Source: JAVJUV01 sp040220415 (GTDB lineage Bacteria > Pseudomonadota > Alphaproteobacteria > Rhodobacterales > Rhodobacteraceae). From it: a DNA stretch of 64,000 nucleotides. The stretch covers positions 1 through 64,000 of the forward strand of contig JAVJUV010000089.1 in NCBI GenBank assembly GCA_040220415.1, in the 5' to 3' direction. The translations under genes and the position numbers were made by a program. Below the pieces are notes generated by a model. It was not told the origin of the DNA, made no database searches, and saw only the letters and a program-made list of their open reading frames with translations. Below, piece after piece: positions 1-7,858 of this stretch. Each line of letters starts with the position of its first letter. The first letter of the stretch is position 1.

Positions 1-1203
1 CGGATCGAGAAACCGGGACCGGGGCGGTTCCGGCAGTTCTACCAGTGCGACGCCGTTACGGTGGGCACGTCGTCGGTCGCGGCGGATGCCGAGATCTGCA
101 TGATGCTGGCGGATGCGCTGGAGGCCGTGGGCATCGAGCGCGGGGACTACGTGATCCGGGTGAACAACCGGAAGGTGCTGAACGGGGTGCTGGAGGTGGC
201 GGGGATCGCCGAGGACGACGAGCGGACGCGGGGGATTGTGCTGCGGGCGATCGACAAGCTGGATCGGCTGGGGCCGGAGGGCGTGCGGGCGCTGCTCGGC
301 GAAGGGCGCAAGGACGATAGTGGGGACTTCACGGAGGGGGCGGGGCTGGAAGCCGAGCAAGCAGAGACGCTGCAAAGCCTCTTCACTGTCACAGCGAAAG
401 CCGCGGCCATTTCCGTCAAAGGTTACGGAGCGGTGATTACGGTCGACGGCAAAGTCAGAACACCGTTCGGCTGGGTTGAAAAGGCGGATTGGTCCGTGTT
501 GGAAAGCCTTTATAAGTTGGCGGACGGATCAGCGGAAGGCACCGCTGGAGTCGATGAAATCCGCGATATCGTTAGCCTAGTACGTGTAAGTGGCTACGGC
601 CCCGACCGCATCGTCATCGACCCCTCCGTCGTGCGTGGCCTCGGCTATTACACCGGCCCCGTCTTCGAAGCCGAACTCACCTTCGAGATCACCGACGAAA
701 AGGGCAACCCCCGCCAGTTCGGCTCCGTCGCCGGCGGCGGGCGCTACGACGACCTCGTCAAGCGCTTCACCGGTCAGGCCGTGCCCGCGACCGGCATCTC
801 CATAGGTGTCGACCGCCTGCTGGCCGCGCTTCGCATGAAGGGCCGCAGCGCCGCCGACACCACGGGTCCCGTCGTCGTCACCGTCATGGACCGCGACCGC
901 ATGGCCGACTACCAGGCGATGGCCGCCGAGTTCCGCAACGCAGGGATCCGCGCCGAGGTCTACCTCGGCAACCCCAAGAACTTCGGCAACCAGATCAAAT
1001 ACGCCGACAAGCGCCACAGCCCCGTCGCCATCATCGAGGGCGAGGATGAGAGGGCGCGCGGCGTCGTCCAGATCAAGGACCTGGTCCTTGGCGCGAAGAT
1101 CGCGGAGACAGCGACGCACGAGGAATGGAAAGACCAGCCCGCCCAGTTCGAATGCGCCCGCGCCGACATGGTGGCCAGGGTGCGCGAGATTCTGAACAGG
1201 TGA
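1..1203 (+). CDS. hisS: Histidine--tRNA ligase, 5' end outside window
   Basis: Class II aminoacyl-tRNA synthetase that charges tRNA-His in the cytoplasm. The frame is open from base 1 and gives 400 residues, starting in motif 2 (EKPGPGRFRQFYQCDA) and running through the HisA motif RGLGYYTGPVFE, the GSVAGGGRYDDL block and the C-terminal anticodon-binding domain, ending VREILNR. The start codon lies upstream of the window. Its stop overlaps the GTG of hisZ. Odd: residues of about 118-185 (bases 355-560) are divergent, look some 25-30 residues longer than in relatives I remember, and use more A/T-ending codons, while bases 1-350 favour G-ending and 600-1203 C-ending codons. Function of the gene is certain; the mosaic look is discussed as a finding. 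Confidence 0.97.
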   Translation, partial: RIEKPGPGRFRQFYQCDAVTVGTSSVAADAEICMMLADALEAVGIERGDYVIRVNNRKVLNGVLEVAGIAEDDERTRGIVLRAIDKLDRLGPEGVRALLGEGRKDDSGDFTEGAGLEAEQAETLQSLFTVTAKAAAISVKGYGAVITVDGKVRTPFGWVEKADWSVLESLYKLADGSAEGTAGVDEIRDIVSLVRVSGYGPDRIVIDPSVVRGLGYYTGPVFEAELTFEITDEKGNPRQFGSVAGGGRYDDLVKRFTGQAVPATGISIGVDRLLAALRMKGRSAADTTGPVVVTVMDRDRMADYQAMAAEFRNAGIRAEVYLGNPKNFGNQIKYADKRHSPVAIIEGEDERARGVVQIKDLVLGAKIAETATHEEWKDQPAQFECARADMVARVREILNR

Positions 1204-2252
1204 CCGCCAAGGCCGACATCCGGGCCGAGGCCGACCGTCTGCGCGCGCTGTTCGAGGCGCGGGGGGCCGAGGTTTTCGAGGCCGATATCCTGCAGCCGGC
1301 AGGCGCGCTTCTGAACCTTTACGGCGAAGACATCCGCGCCCGCGCCTTCGTCACCCACGACCCGTTGCGGGGCGAGATGATGCTGCGCCCCGACTTCACC
1401 GTGCCGCTGGTCCAGCGCCACCTTGCCGAAGGCCGCGACGCCGCGCGCTACACTTACGCGGGCGAGGTCTTTCGCCGCCAGGAAGACGACGAGGACCGGC
1501 CCAGCGAATATATCCAGGTGGGCTACGAGCTGTTCGGCGGCGACGACGAGGAAGCCGCCGATGCCGAGGTCTTCGCCGCCATGGACGAGGCACTGGGCGA
1601 CGTCCCCGCAACCCGCACCATCGGCGATTTTTCGGTCCTGACCGCGGCCATCGAAAGCCTGGGCACGCCCGAGCGCCGCAAGAAGGCGCTCTATCGTCAC
1701 CTCTGGCGGCCCCGCCGTTTCGACGCGCTGATCGAGCGCTTCTCGCGCCCCGCGCCACCGCCGCCGTCGATGCCCGACCCGGACGTGCCGCATGTCGGCC
1801 TCCGCTCGCGCGAGGATATCGCCGCCCGCATCGCGCTTCTGGCCGAAGAGGCCGAGACCCCACCGCTCGCCGCCGCCGAGGTCGCGCGCATCCGTGCGCT
1901 GCTGGCGCTCAGCGATGCCGCGCCGAAGGCGGTCGAGGCGATGAAACGCATCGCCGGCGGCAACGCGGCGATCCTTTCCGCCGCGGCCCGCGTCGAAGCG
2001 CTGCTCACCGCCTTCGCGGCGCGCGGCATCGACCCCGCGGGCCTTGTCTTCGAGGCAAGCTTCGGCCTCACCTCGCTCGAATACTACTCGGGCTTCGTCT
2101 TCGGCTTCGCCGCTTCCGGCCACGCCCCCGTGGCGACGGGCGGGCGCTATGACCTGCTGACGGCGGCGCTGAACGGGGGCGGCCCGATGCCCGCCGTCGG
2201 CGGCGTGATCCGCCCCGAGGTGCTTCTGGCGCTGAAAGGGGGCAGGGTATGA
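1200..2252 (+). CDS. hisZ: ATP phosphoribosyltransferase regulatory subunit HisZ
   Basis: HisRS paralogue without synthetase activity that forms a hetero-octamer with short HisG and confers histidine feedback on the first step of histidine synthesis. The 350-residue protein keeps class II synthetase-like motifs (MLRPDFTVPLVQRHL; YTYAGEVFRRQ; EYIQVGYELFGG; LEYYSGFVFGF) but has no anticodon-binding tail. The start is taken as the GTG at 1200, overlapping the hisS stop, because homologues begin near TAKADIRAEADRLR; an in-frame ATG at 1125 would bury 25 residues inside hisS. It overlaps hisG by 4 bases, so the two subunits are probably translated in step. Confidence 0.93.
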   Translation: MTAKADIRAEADRLRALFEARGAEVFEADILQPAGALLNLYGEDIRARAFVTHDPLRGEMMLRPDFTVPLVQRHLAEGRDAARYTYAGEVFRRQEDDEDRPSEYIQVGYELFGGDDEEAADAEVFAAMDEALGDVPATRTIGDFSVLTAAIESLGTPERRKKALYRHLWRPRRFDALIERFSRPAPPPPSMPDPDVPHVGLRSREDIAARIALLAEEAETPPLAAAEVARIRALLALSDAAPKAVEAMKRIAGGNAAILSAAARVEALLTAFAARGIDPAGLVFEASFGLTSLEYYSGFVFGFAASGHAPVATGGRYDLLTAALNGGGPMPAVGGVIRPEVLLALKGGRV

Positions 2253-2941
2253 GCGTGAAACTCGGCATCCCCTCGAAGGGTCGCCTGATGCAGGACACCC
2301 TCGACTGGTTCGCGGATCGCGGTGTGGAAATCACCCGCACCAAAGACGACCGGGAATACGCCGGCACCGTCGCAGGCGTCGACGGGATCGAACTTGTCCT
2401 GCTGGCGGCGGGAGAGATCCCCGGCGAACTGGCACGCGGCCGGATCGCGCTGGGCGTCACCGGCTCGGACGTCGTGCAGGAAAAGATCGCCGGCTGGCAG
2501 AGGAAGGTTGCGCCGCTCGCGGAACTGGGGTTCGGCCAGGCCGATCTGGTTCTCGCCGTGCCCAAGACCTGGACCGACGTCACCACGCTCGACGACCTCG
2601 ACGCCGTGGCCGACGCCTTCTGGAAGGCCCACGGCTTCCGCCTGCGCATCGCCACCAAGTATCACCGCCTGGTCCGCGCCCATTTGAAAGAGGCGGGCGT
2701 CGCGGGCTACCAGCTTGTCGACAGCCAGGGCGCGACCGAAGGCACCGTGGCGAACGGCACCGCCGAGGCCATCGCCGACATCACCTCGACGGGCGCGACA
2801 CTGGACGCCAATCACCTCAAGATCATCGGCAATGTGATCCACGCCAGCCAGGCGACGCTGTTCCGGTCGAAAGTTGCCATCCTGGGAGACGAGGACGAGA
2901 CCAACCTCGCCGGACTGCTTGCGAAACTCGGGATCGTCTGA
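2249..2941 (+). CDS. hisG: ATP phosphoribosyltransferase, short form (HisG)
   Basis: Catalyses ATP + PRPP to phosphoribosyl-ATP, the committed step of histidine biosynthesis. The protein has 230 residues, the length of the short HisG form that lacks the C-terminal regulatory domain and therefore needs HisZ, encoded immediately upstream. Visible family blocks are the N-terminal LGIPSKGRLMQDT, LVLLAAGEIPGELARGRIALGVTGSD and the PRPP-binding stretch ADITSTGATLDANHLK. The ATG lies in an ATGA overlap with hisZ. The 2945-3277 gene converges on it with 3 bases between them. Confidence 0.96.
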   Translation: MSVKLGIPSKGRLMQDTLDWFADRGVEITRTKDDREYAGTVAGVDGIELVLLAAGEIPGELARGRIALGVTGSDVVQEKIAGWQRKVAPLAELGFGQADLVLAVPKTWTDVTTLDDLDAVADAFWKAHGFRLRIATKYHRLVRAHLKEAGVAGYQLVDSQGATEGTVANGTAEAIADITSTGATLDANHLKIIGNVIHASQATLFRSKVAILGDEDETNLAGLLAKLGIV

Positions 2942-2944
2942 GCC

Positions 2945-3277
2945 TCAGCCCTTGTGAAACCTGCGCCGTGCCTCCTGGGCGATGGCGAGCCGCATCTCGA
3001 GATCCGCAAGCGCGGCCATCGCGGCTTTGCGCTCGGCCGGGTCGGACAGGCCCGCCAGGTGCTCCTTTGCTTCCGCCACCAGTTTGGCGATCCGGAACTC
3101 TTCCGGCAGGACACCGTACTCGGCCATGATCCGATAGCCGGCCGCAAGTCCCGGATCGACCAGGGCGTCGCCTGGACGGTTGGGCAGCGGCTGGCCTTCG
3201 CCGGGCAGGTTCTCAAGCTGCCCCTCGGCCCGCGCCTTCAGGATGCGGCGCTCGATCAGTCGGTCCCACCACGCCAT
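2945..3277 (-). CDS. DUF1992 (DnaJ-C28-like) protein
   Basis: Small soluble protein of 110 residues with no established function. It begins WWDRLIERRILKARAEGQLENLPGEGQPLP, the signature of DUF1992, the domain shared with the conserved part of eukaryotic DNAJC28; the J-domain itself is absent. The C-terminal half is charged and helical. It converges on hisG and lies downstream of the DUF1489 gene on the same strand, so the two may be co-transcribed. Length is usual for bacterial DUF1992 proteins. Assignment to the family is firm, a role is not. Confidence 0.85.
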   Translation of the reverse strand: MAWWDRLIERRILKARAEGQLENLPGEGQPLPNRPGDALVDPGLAAGYRIMAEYGVLPEEFRIAKLVAEAKEHLAGLSDPAERKAAMAALADLEMRLAIAQEARRRFHKG

Positions 3278-3376
3278 GAAGCGATTATCGGGTCAGAAAG
3301 GACACCGCACAACCCTGCTTCTTCTTTTCCGCAATACTCCGGGGGTGTCGCCCCTGGGCGACGGAGGCAGCGCCCC

Positions 3377-3805
3377 CTAGCGCACGCCGATATCCGCCAG
3401 CGCGGCCAGAAGCTTGGGCGGCAGGTCGTCGTTCGCCTTTCCGCGCGGCAGGTCACGGGGGGCGATCTTGCCCTCCAGATAGCGCCACCCCTGGAACGGC
3501 CGCTTCGGCGCAGCCTCGGTGCGCACCACGTCGGGGTCCAGAACGATGCCGCAGCGGCGGATGCCGTCGCCCCGGTCCACCTCGTCCAGCCGAAGGATTC
3601 GCTGGCGCGCCAGCACCACACCCTTGAACACCCAGTACAGCGATCCGCCGTCCAAAAGTTCGGCGTCGCGCTTCGGCCACATCCGCGTGACATGGCGCGG
3701 CAGCCCGTCCGGTCCCCAGGAGCGCGGGTTCTTCTGCCAGTCGATCAGGTCCTGGACAGCTTCGGCGCCGACGCAAAGCTTGATCAGGTTCAGCGAGTTA
3801 TCCAC
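3377..3805 (-). CDS. DUF1489 family protein
   Basis: Conserved alphaproteobacterial protein of 142 residues with unknown function. Family hallmarks are LNLIKLCVGAEAVQDL at the N-terminus and HVTRMWPKR, YWVFKGVVLARQRIL and PFQGWRYLEG further on. The start is a GTG at 3805, since the protein is colinear with the family from residue 1. The first codons overlap a perfect DnaA-type 9-mer (TTATCCACA, 3798-3806). A 7-bp hairpin (3347-3353 with 3356-3362) lies just beyond its stop without a T-run. It is divergent from the nrdJ leader. Confidence 0.88.
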   Translation of the reverse strand: MDNSLNLIKLCVGAEAVQDLIDWQKNPRSWGPDGLPRHVTRMWPKRDAELLDGGSLYWVFKGVVLARQRILRLDEVDRGDGIRRCGIVLDPDVVRTEAAPKRPFQGWRYLEGKIAPRDLPRGKANDDLPPKLLAALADIGVR

Positions 3806-3910
3806 AGAGTCGTCCCCAAGTCACACATCATATCGTAGCGGCTGTCACGCTGGCTTCAAGCTGTTGTGTGAAACAGTTGCTGCGTATAGATTGGTGATCC
3901 TGAATTCAGA

Positions 3911-3993
3911 CGTTGTGTAGCTTAAAACGGAAGAGCACCTTGGTTTCTAGCTTTTGCGCCGAGGAAGGTGAGGGTTCGAGTCTCTCCGCAACG
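3911..3993 (+). ncRNA. tRNA-like structured element before nrdJ
   Basis: The bases fold into a near-complete tRNA cloverleaf: 7-bp acceptor stem 3911-3917 with 3987-3993 (one G-U), T and A at the positions 8-9 equivalents, D-stem 3920-3923 with 3933-3936, a D-loop with GG and a closing A, a 5-base variable region 3965-3969, and T-stem 3970-3974 with 3982-3986 closing a TTCGAGT loop. The anticodon arm is abnormal: 7 bp (3938-3944 with 3958-3964) closing a 13-base loop, so no normal 7-base anticodon loop exists. No CCA follows. It ends 20 bases before the nrdJ ATG. It may be a tRNA-mimicking leader or a decayed tRNA; seen fold, inferred role. Confidence 0.5.
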
Positions 3994-4013
3994 TGGTTAA
4001 CCGAGGAAAAAAG

Positions 4014-6296
4014 ATGACCCGCTTCGCTGCCCCGATCGCCGAGCAAATCTGGGACATGAAGTACCGTCTGAAGGATATCGACGGGATGCCCGTCGACGTG
4101 ACGGTCGAGGATACCTGGCGGCGGATCGCGCGCGCGCTTGCGGCGCCGGAGAAAGACCCCGCGCATTGGGAAGACGTGTTCTATGCCGCGCTGGAGGACT
4201 TCAGGTATCTGCCCGCTGGCCGCATCACTGCCGGGGCCGGTACGGCGCGGTCGGTCACGCTGTTCAACTGCTTCGTCATGGGCACGATCCCCGACAGCAT
4301 GGGCGGCATCTTCGAGATGCTGAAAGAGGCCGCGCTGACCATGCAGCAGGGCGGCGGCATCGGCTATGATTTCTCGACGATCCGGCCCAAGGGCGCGGAT
4401 GTGAAGGGCGTGGCGGCCGACGCGTCGGGTCCGCTCTCCTTCATGGATGTCTGGGACGCCATGTGCCGCACGATCATGTCGGCCGGATCGCGCCGGGGCG
4501 CGATGATGGCGACGATGCGCTGCGACCATCCGGATATCGAGGATTTCATCTCGGCCAAGTCCGACCCTGCGCGACTGCGGAACTTCAACGTATCGGTGCT
4601 GGTGACGGACGCCTTCATGGAGGCGGTGAAGGCCGGCAAGTCGTGGGATCTGATCTTCGACGGCAAGATATATCACACGGTCGAGGCGCGGGATCTCTGG
4701 AACCGCATCATGCGGGCGACCTATGACTTCGCCGAACCCGGCGTCATCTTCATCGACCGCATCAACGCGATGAACAATCTCGCTTACTGCGAAACCATCT
4801 CGGCCACCAACCCTTGCGGCGAGCAACCGCTGCCGCCCTATGGCGCCTGCCTTCTGGGCTCGATCAACCTCGCGCGGCTGGTCTCCGATCCCTTCGAAGA
4901 CGGTGCCGATATCGATACGGCCGAACTGGAGCGGCTTGTCGCCACGGCCGTTCGCATGATGGACAACGTGGTCGACGCCTCGCGCTTTCCGCTGCAGCAG
5001 CAGGCCGAAGAGGCGCGGAACAAGCGCCGCATCGGGCTGGGCGTCACCGGCCTTGCCGACGCGCTGCTGATGCTGGGCCTGCGCTATGGCTCGGACGAGG
5101 CGGTGAGCCAGACGAAGGACTGGATGCACCGCATCGCGCGCGCGGCCTATCTGGCGAGCGTCGATCTGGCGAAAGAGAAGGGGTCTTTCCCCCTCTTCGA
5201 CGCCGAGAAGTTCCTTGCCTCCGGCGCGATGCAGAAGATGGACGACGACGTGCGCGACGCGATCCGCCAACACGGCATCCGCAACGCGCTGCTGACCTCG
5301 ATCGCGCCCACGGGCACCATCAGCCTTTACGCCGGCAACGTCTCGTCCGGGATCGAGCCGGTCTTCGCCTATGCCTACAAGCGCAAGGTTCTGCAAAAGG
5401 ACGGCAGCCGCACAGAAGAGGAAGTGGTCGACTACGCCGTGCAGATGTGGCGCGAGAAGTTCGGCGACGCCGATCTGCCCGATTTCTTCGTCAACGCGCA
5501 GACGCTGTCGCCCGCCGACCACGTAAAGATGCAGGCCGCAGCGCAGGAATGGGTGGATTCGTCCATCTCCAAGACCATCAACTGCCCCGAGGACATCGGC
5601 TTCGAAGACTTCAAGGACGTCTACATGCAGGCATGGGACACCGGCTGCAAGGGCTGCACCACCTACCGCCCGAACGCGGTGACGGGAAGTGTGCTCAGCG
5701 TCTCCGAGGAAAAATCCACCGAGGTCGTTGCCACGGAAGAAGACGCACCCCACACGCCCCACGGCGACGTCATCTACATCGCCGAACCGCTCGACCGTCC
5801 GCAGGCGCTGGAGGGCAATACCTACAAACTGAAGTGGCCCGACAGCGAGCACGCGATCTACATCACGATCAACGACATCATCGTCGGCGGTCGGCGGCAG
5901 CCGTTCGAGGTGTTCATCAACTCCAAGAACATGGAGCATTTCGCCTGGACCGTGGCGCTGACCCGGATGATCTCGGCGGTCTTCCGGCGCGGCGGCGATG
6001 TGTCCTTCGTGGTCGAGGAACTTAAAGCCGTGTTCGATCCGCGCGGCGGGGCGTGGATGAACGGCAAGTACGTGCCCTCGATCCTGGCGGCCATCGGCGG
6101 CGTGATCGAACGCCACCTGATTTCCATCGGCTTCATCGGGGGCGAGGGCATGGGGCTGAAATCCGATCCCCGCGCGCAGGTGGTGAACCTGGACCAGCCG
6201 CGCGGGCCCGCCTGCCCGAACTGCGGCCAGTTCGGAATGCAGATGATCGAAGGCTGCATGACCTGCCCCTCCTGCGGCCACTCCAAGTGCAGCTGA
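4014..6296 (+). CDS. nrdJ: Adenosylcobalamin-dependent ribonucleotide reductase (class II)
   Basis: Reduces ribonucleotides to deoxyribonucleotides with an adenosylcobalamin-generated thiyl radical, needing no oxygen. The 760 residues show LFNCFVMGTIPDS near residue 84 (one redox cysteine), NPCGEQPLPPYGACLLGSINL near 265 (the family NPCGE signature), APTGTISLYAGN near 430, and a cysteine-rich tail CPNCGQFGMQ...CMTCPSCGHSKCS for re-reduction or metal binding. ATG 4014 is preferred because AGGA at 4004-4007 is 6 bases upstream; an in-frame GTG at 3993 would fall inside the tRNA-like element. No class I or III genes are in the window. No recognisable B12 riboswitch box was seen in the 208-base leader region. 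Confidence 0.95.
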   Translation: MTRFAAPIAEQIWDMKYRLKDIDGMPVDVTVEDTWRRIARALAAPEKDPAHWEDVFYAALEDFRYLPAGRITAGAGTARSVTLFNCFVMGTIPDSMGGIFEMLKEAALTMQQGGGIGYDFSTIRPKGADVKGVAADASGPLSFMDVWDAMCRTIMSAGSRRGAMMATMRCDHPDIEDFISAKSDPARLRNFNVSVLVTDAFMEAVKAGKSWDLIFDGKIYHTVEARDLWNRIMRATYDFAEPGVIFIDRINAMNNLAYCETISATNPCGEQPLPPYGACLLGSINLARLVSDPFEDGADIDTAELERLVATAVRMMDNVVDASRFPLQQQAEEARNKRRIGLGVTGLADALLMLGLRYGSDEAVSQTKDWMHRIARAAYLASVDLAKEKGSFPLFDAEKFLASGAMQKMDDDVRDAIRQHGIRNALLTSIAPTGTISLYAGNVSSGIEPVFAYAYKRKVLQKDGSRTEEEVVDYAVQMWREKFGDADLPDFFVNAQTLSPADHVKMQAAAQEWVDSSISKTINCPEDIGFEDFKDVYMQAWDTGCKGCTTYRPNAVTGSVLSVSEEKSTEVVATEEDAPHTPHGDVIYIAEPLDRPQALEGNTYKLKWPDSEHAIYITINDIIVGGRRQPFEVFINSKNMEHFAWTVALTRMISAVFRRGGDVSFVVEELKAVFDPRGGAWMNGKYVPSILAAIGGVIERHLISIGFIGGEGMGLKSDPRAQVVNLDQPRGPACPNCGQFGMQMIEGCMTCPSCGHSKCS

Positions 6297-6318
6297 TCCG
6301 GCGCTGCCTTGCGGCGGC

Positions 6319-6606
6319 ATGACGCGTCTGCCCGTCACCGGCCACTGCATTCCGCTGGTCCGGCAGGGGACCGGCGGGTTCAGCTTCGTCGTCGGCGGAG
6401 ACGTGGCCTGGGTGGCCGACAGCCTCTACCTGCCGTCCTCGCTGGGCCATGATCTGACACCGCTCCGCACCCGGCTTCGCGCCGGAATCCACTACGAGCG
6501 CGAAGGCTTCGACCTGTTCTACGGCCTGTCCTGGCTTGGCCGCGAATTCGAGGCGCAGCGCGAAGGCCAGTTCGTCGGAGCGTTGCACCTGGGACTCAGG
6601 TTCTGA
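6319..6606 (+). pseudogene. Remnant of LpxR-like (DUF2219) outer-membrane lipid A deacylase
   Basis: Only the last strands of a beta-barrel are left: GGDVAWVADSLYLPSS followed by LRAGIHYEREGFDLFYGLSWLGREFEAQREGQ and a terminal aromatic LGLRF, the pattern of the C-terminal part of DUF2219/LpxR proteins, which normally have about 300 residues. Here at most 95 codons are open, there is no signal peptide, and the first 25 residues do not resemble the family. The piece begins 22 bases after the nrdJ stop. I read it as a 5'-deleted relic; a genuine short protein is less likely but possible. Confidence 0.55.
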
Positions 6607-6687
6607 GCACTTCGCCGGGCGACTCTTTCCCGCCGCACCGGCCCTGCTAGGGTAATCCGAACAAAAAAAGACAAAGAGGCGGGTGGA

Positions 6688-7731
6688 ATGAGCGGAACTG
6701 CGGGCCATTGCGGCGCGGCGCTGATCTCGTGGTCACAGACCCAGATCGACGGCCATGTCGGCCTGCCCGAAACCGCGATCGGCGTCGGTGCCTACTGGCG
6801 CTGGAGCGGACAGGCCGTCGACCTGGGATGCGCTGCCGACCTGGCAGATCCGGACGGCTTCGAGACCCCCGAAGAGTTTCGCCGCCACGCAGCCGCCGCA
6901 ACCCGCCGCGTCGTCGGGCAGGCGCTGGGCTTCGACGCCACCGTGTCGGGGGCTTTCTCCGGCGACCGCACCTTCACCCTCTCGGACGGGCGCGACACCT
7001 GGATCGCGACGCTGATCGAGGTGCCAGACATCGCGCATCCGCTGCTGATGTTCGCCGGCCGGACACCGCCCCCGGAAACGCCACTGAGGATAGACTGGGT
7101 CGAGACCCGCGCCGACCCGCACCACTTGTCGGGTGCCGCGGGTGTGGTCTGCTTCACGCCCGGCACCTGGATCGACACGCCCCGGGGCGCGCGCCAGATC
7201 GAACACCTGTCGGCGGGCGACAAGGTGGTCACGCTGGACGGCGGCGTCCAGGAGCTGATCTGGGTCGGCACCCGCCGCCTGACACTGCGCGAGCTGCGCC
7301 GCACACCGGACGTGGCACCGGTGCGTATCCGCGAGGGGGCGCTGGATCAGCGTCGCGCGGACGGCGATCTGATCGTGTCGCCCGACCACCGGATGCTGAT
7401 CCGCGGTCCTTGTGCGGAAAGCGGCGAGCAGACCGAGGTGCTGGTCAGCGCCCGCGATCTGGTCGACGGCAAGGGCGTCCTGCGCGAAAGCGCCGTGCGG
7501 CCCGTGACTTACGTTCATCTCCTGCTCGAAACGCATCAAATCCTTCTGGCCAACGGCTACGAGACCGAAAGTTTCCACCCCGGCGCGGCACCATTGTATG
7601 CCGTACCCGAGCCGCAGCGTCTTTGCCTGTTCGACGTCATGCCGATCCTGCGGATCGAACCGGCGGCCTACGGGCCTGCGGCGCGCCCCGTCCTCAGCCA
7701 GGCCGAAGCCGCGCTTCTGTCGGCTGCGTAA
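6688..7731 (+). CDS. Hint-domain (Hedgehog/intein-type) protein
   Basis: Protein of 347 residues. The C-terminal half carries a Hint_2-type fold: CFTPGTWIDTPRGARQIEHLSAGDKVVTLDGG (near residues 152-185, with the Cys that would start self-splicing chemistry), WVGTRR, then VSPDHRMLIRG (block with the Asp-His) and YVHLLLETHQILLANGYETESFHPG. The N-terminal 140 residues are not recognised. Such stand-alone Hint proteins are common in Rhodobacteraceae, often with an extracellular N-terminal part; none has a well-defined role. The ATG at 6688 follows GAGGCGGGTGG. No extein-like C-terminal domain is present, so intein-like splicing of a host protein is not expected. Confidence 0.85.
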   Translation: MSGTAGHCGAALISWSQTQIDGHVGLPETAIGVGAYWRWSGQAVDLGCAADLADPDGFETPEEFRRHAAAATRRVVGQALGFDATVSGAFSGDRTFTLSDGRDTWIATLIEVPDIAHPLLMFAGRTPPPETPLRIDWVETRADPHHLSGAAGVVCFTPGTWIDTPRGARQIEHLSAGDKVVTLDGGVQELIWVGTRRLTLRELRRTPDVAPVRIREGALDQRRADGDLIVSPDHRMLIRGPCAESGEQTEVLVSARDLVDGKGVLRESAVRPVTYVHLLLETHQILLANGYETESFHPGAAPLYAVPEPQRLCLFDVMPILRIEPAAYGPAARPVLSQAEAALLSAA

Positions 7732-7858
7732 CCCCTTGATTGTGATGTGTTCCGGCAACAATGCCTGAACGCGGCGCGCGTTTGTGGCCCGCCCGCCAAG
7801 TTTTCGCCATGTTTGCGCGCCTGATTCCACCGGTCACATAGTTTCGTCCGGATCCGTC

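Noticed and set aside
3821..3919. Repeated GTTGTGT words (3863 and 3912) and a CACACAT word as possible NrdR boxes before nrdJ.
   Set aside because: None forms the expected palindrome and the second is part of the acceptor stem of the tRNA-like element.
3906..6350. An 814-codon minus-strand frame opposite nrdJ.
   Set aside because: Entirely antisense to nrdJ, His/Arg/Gly-rich, with no domain resemblance.
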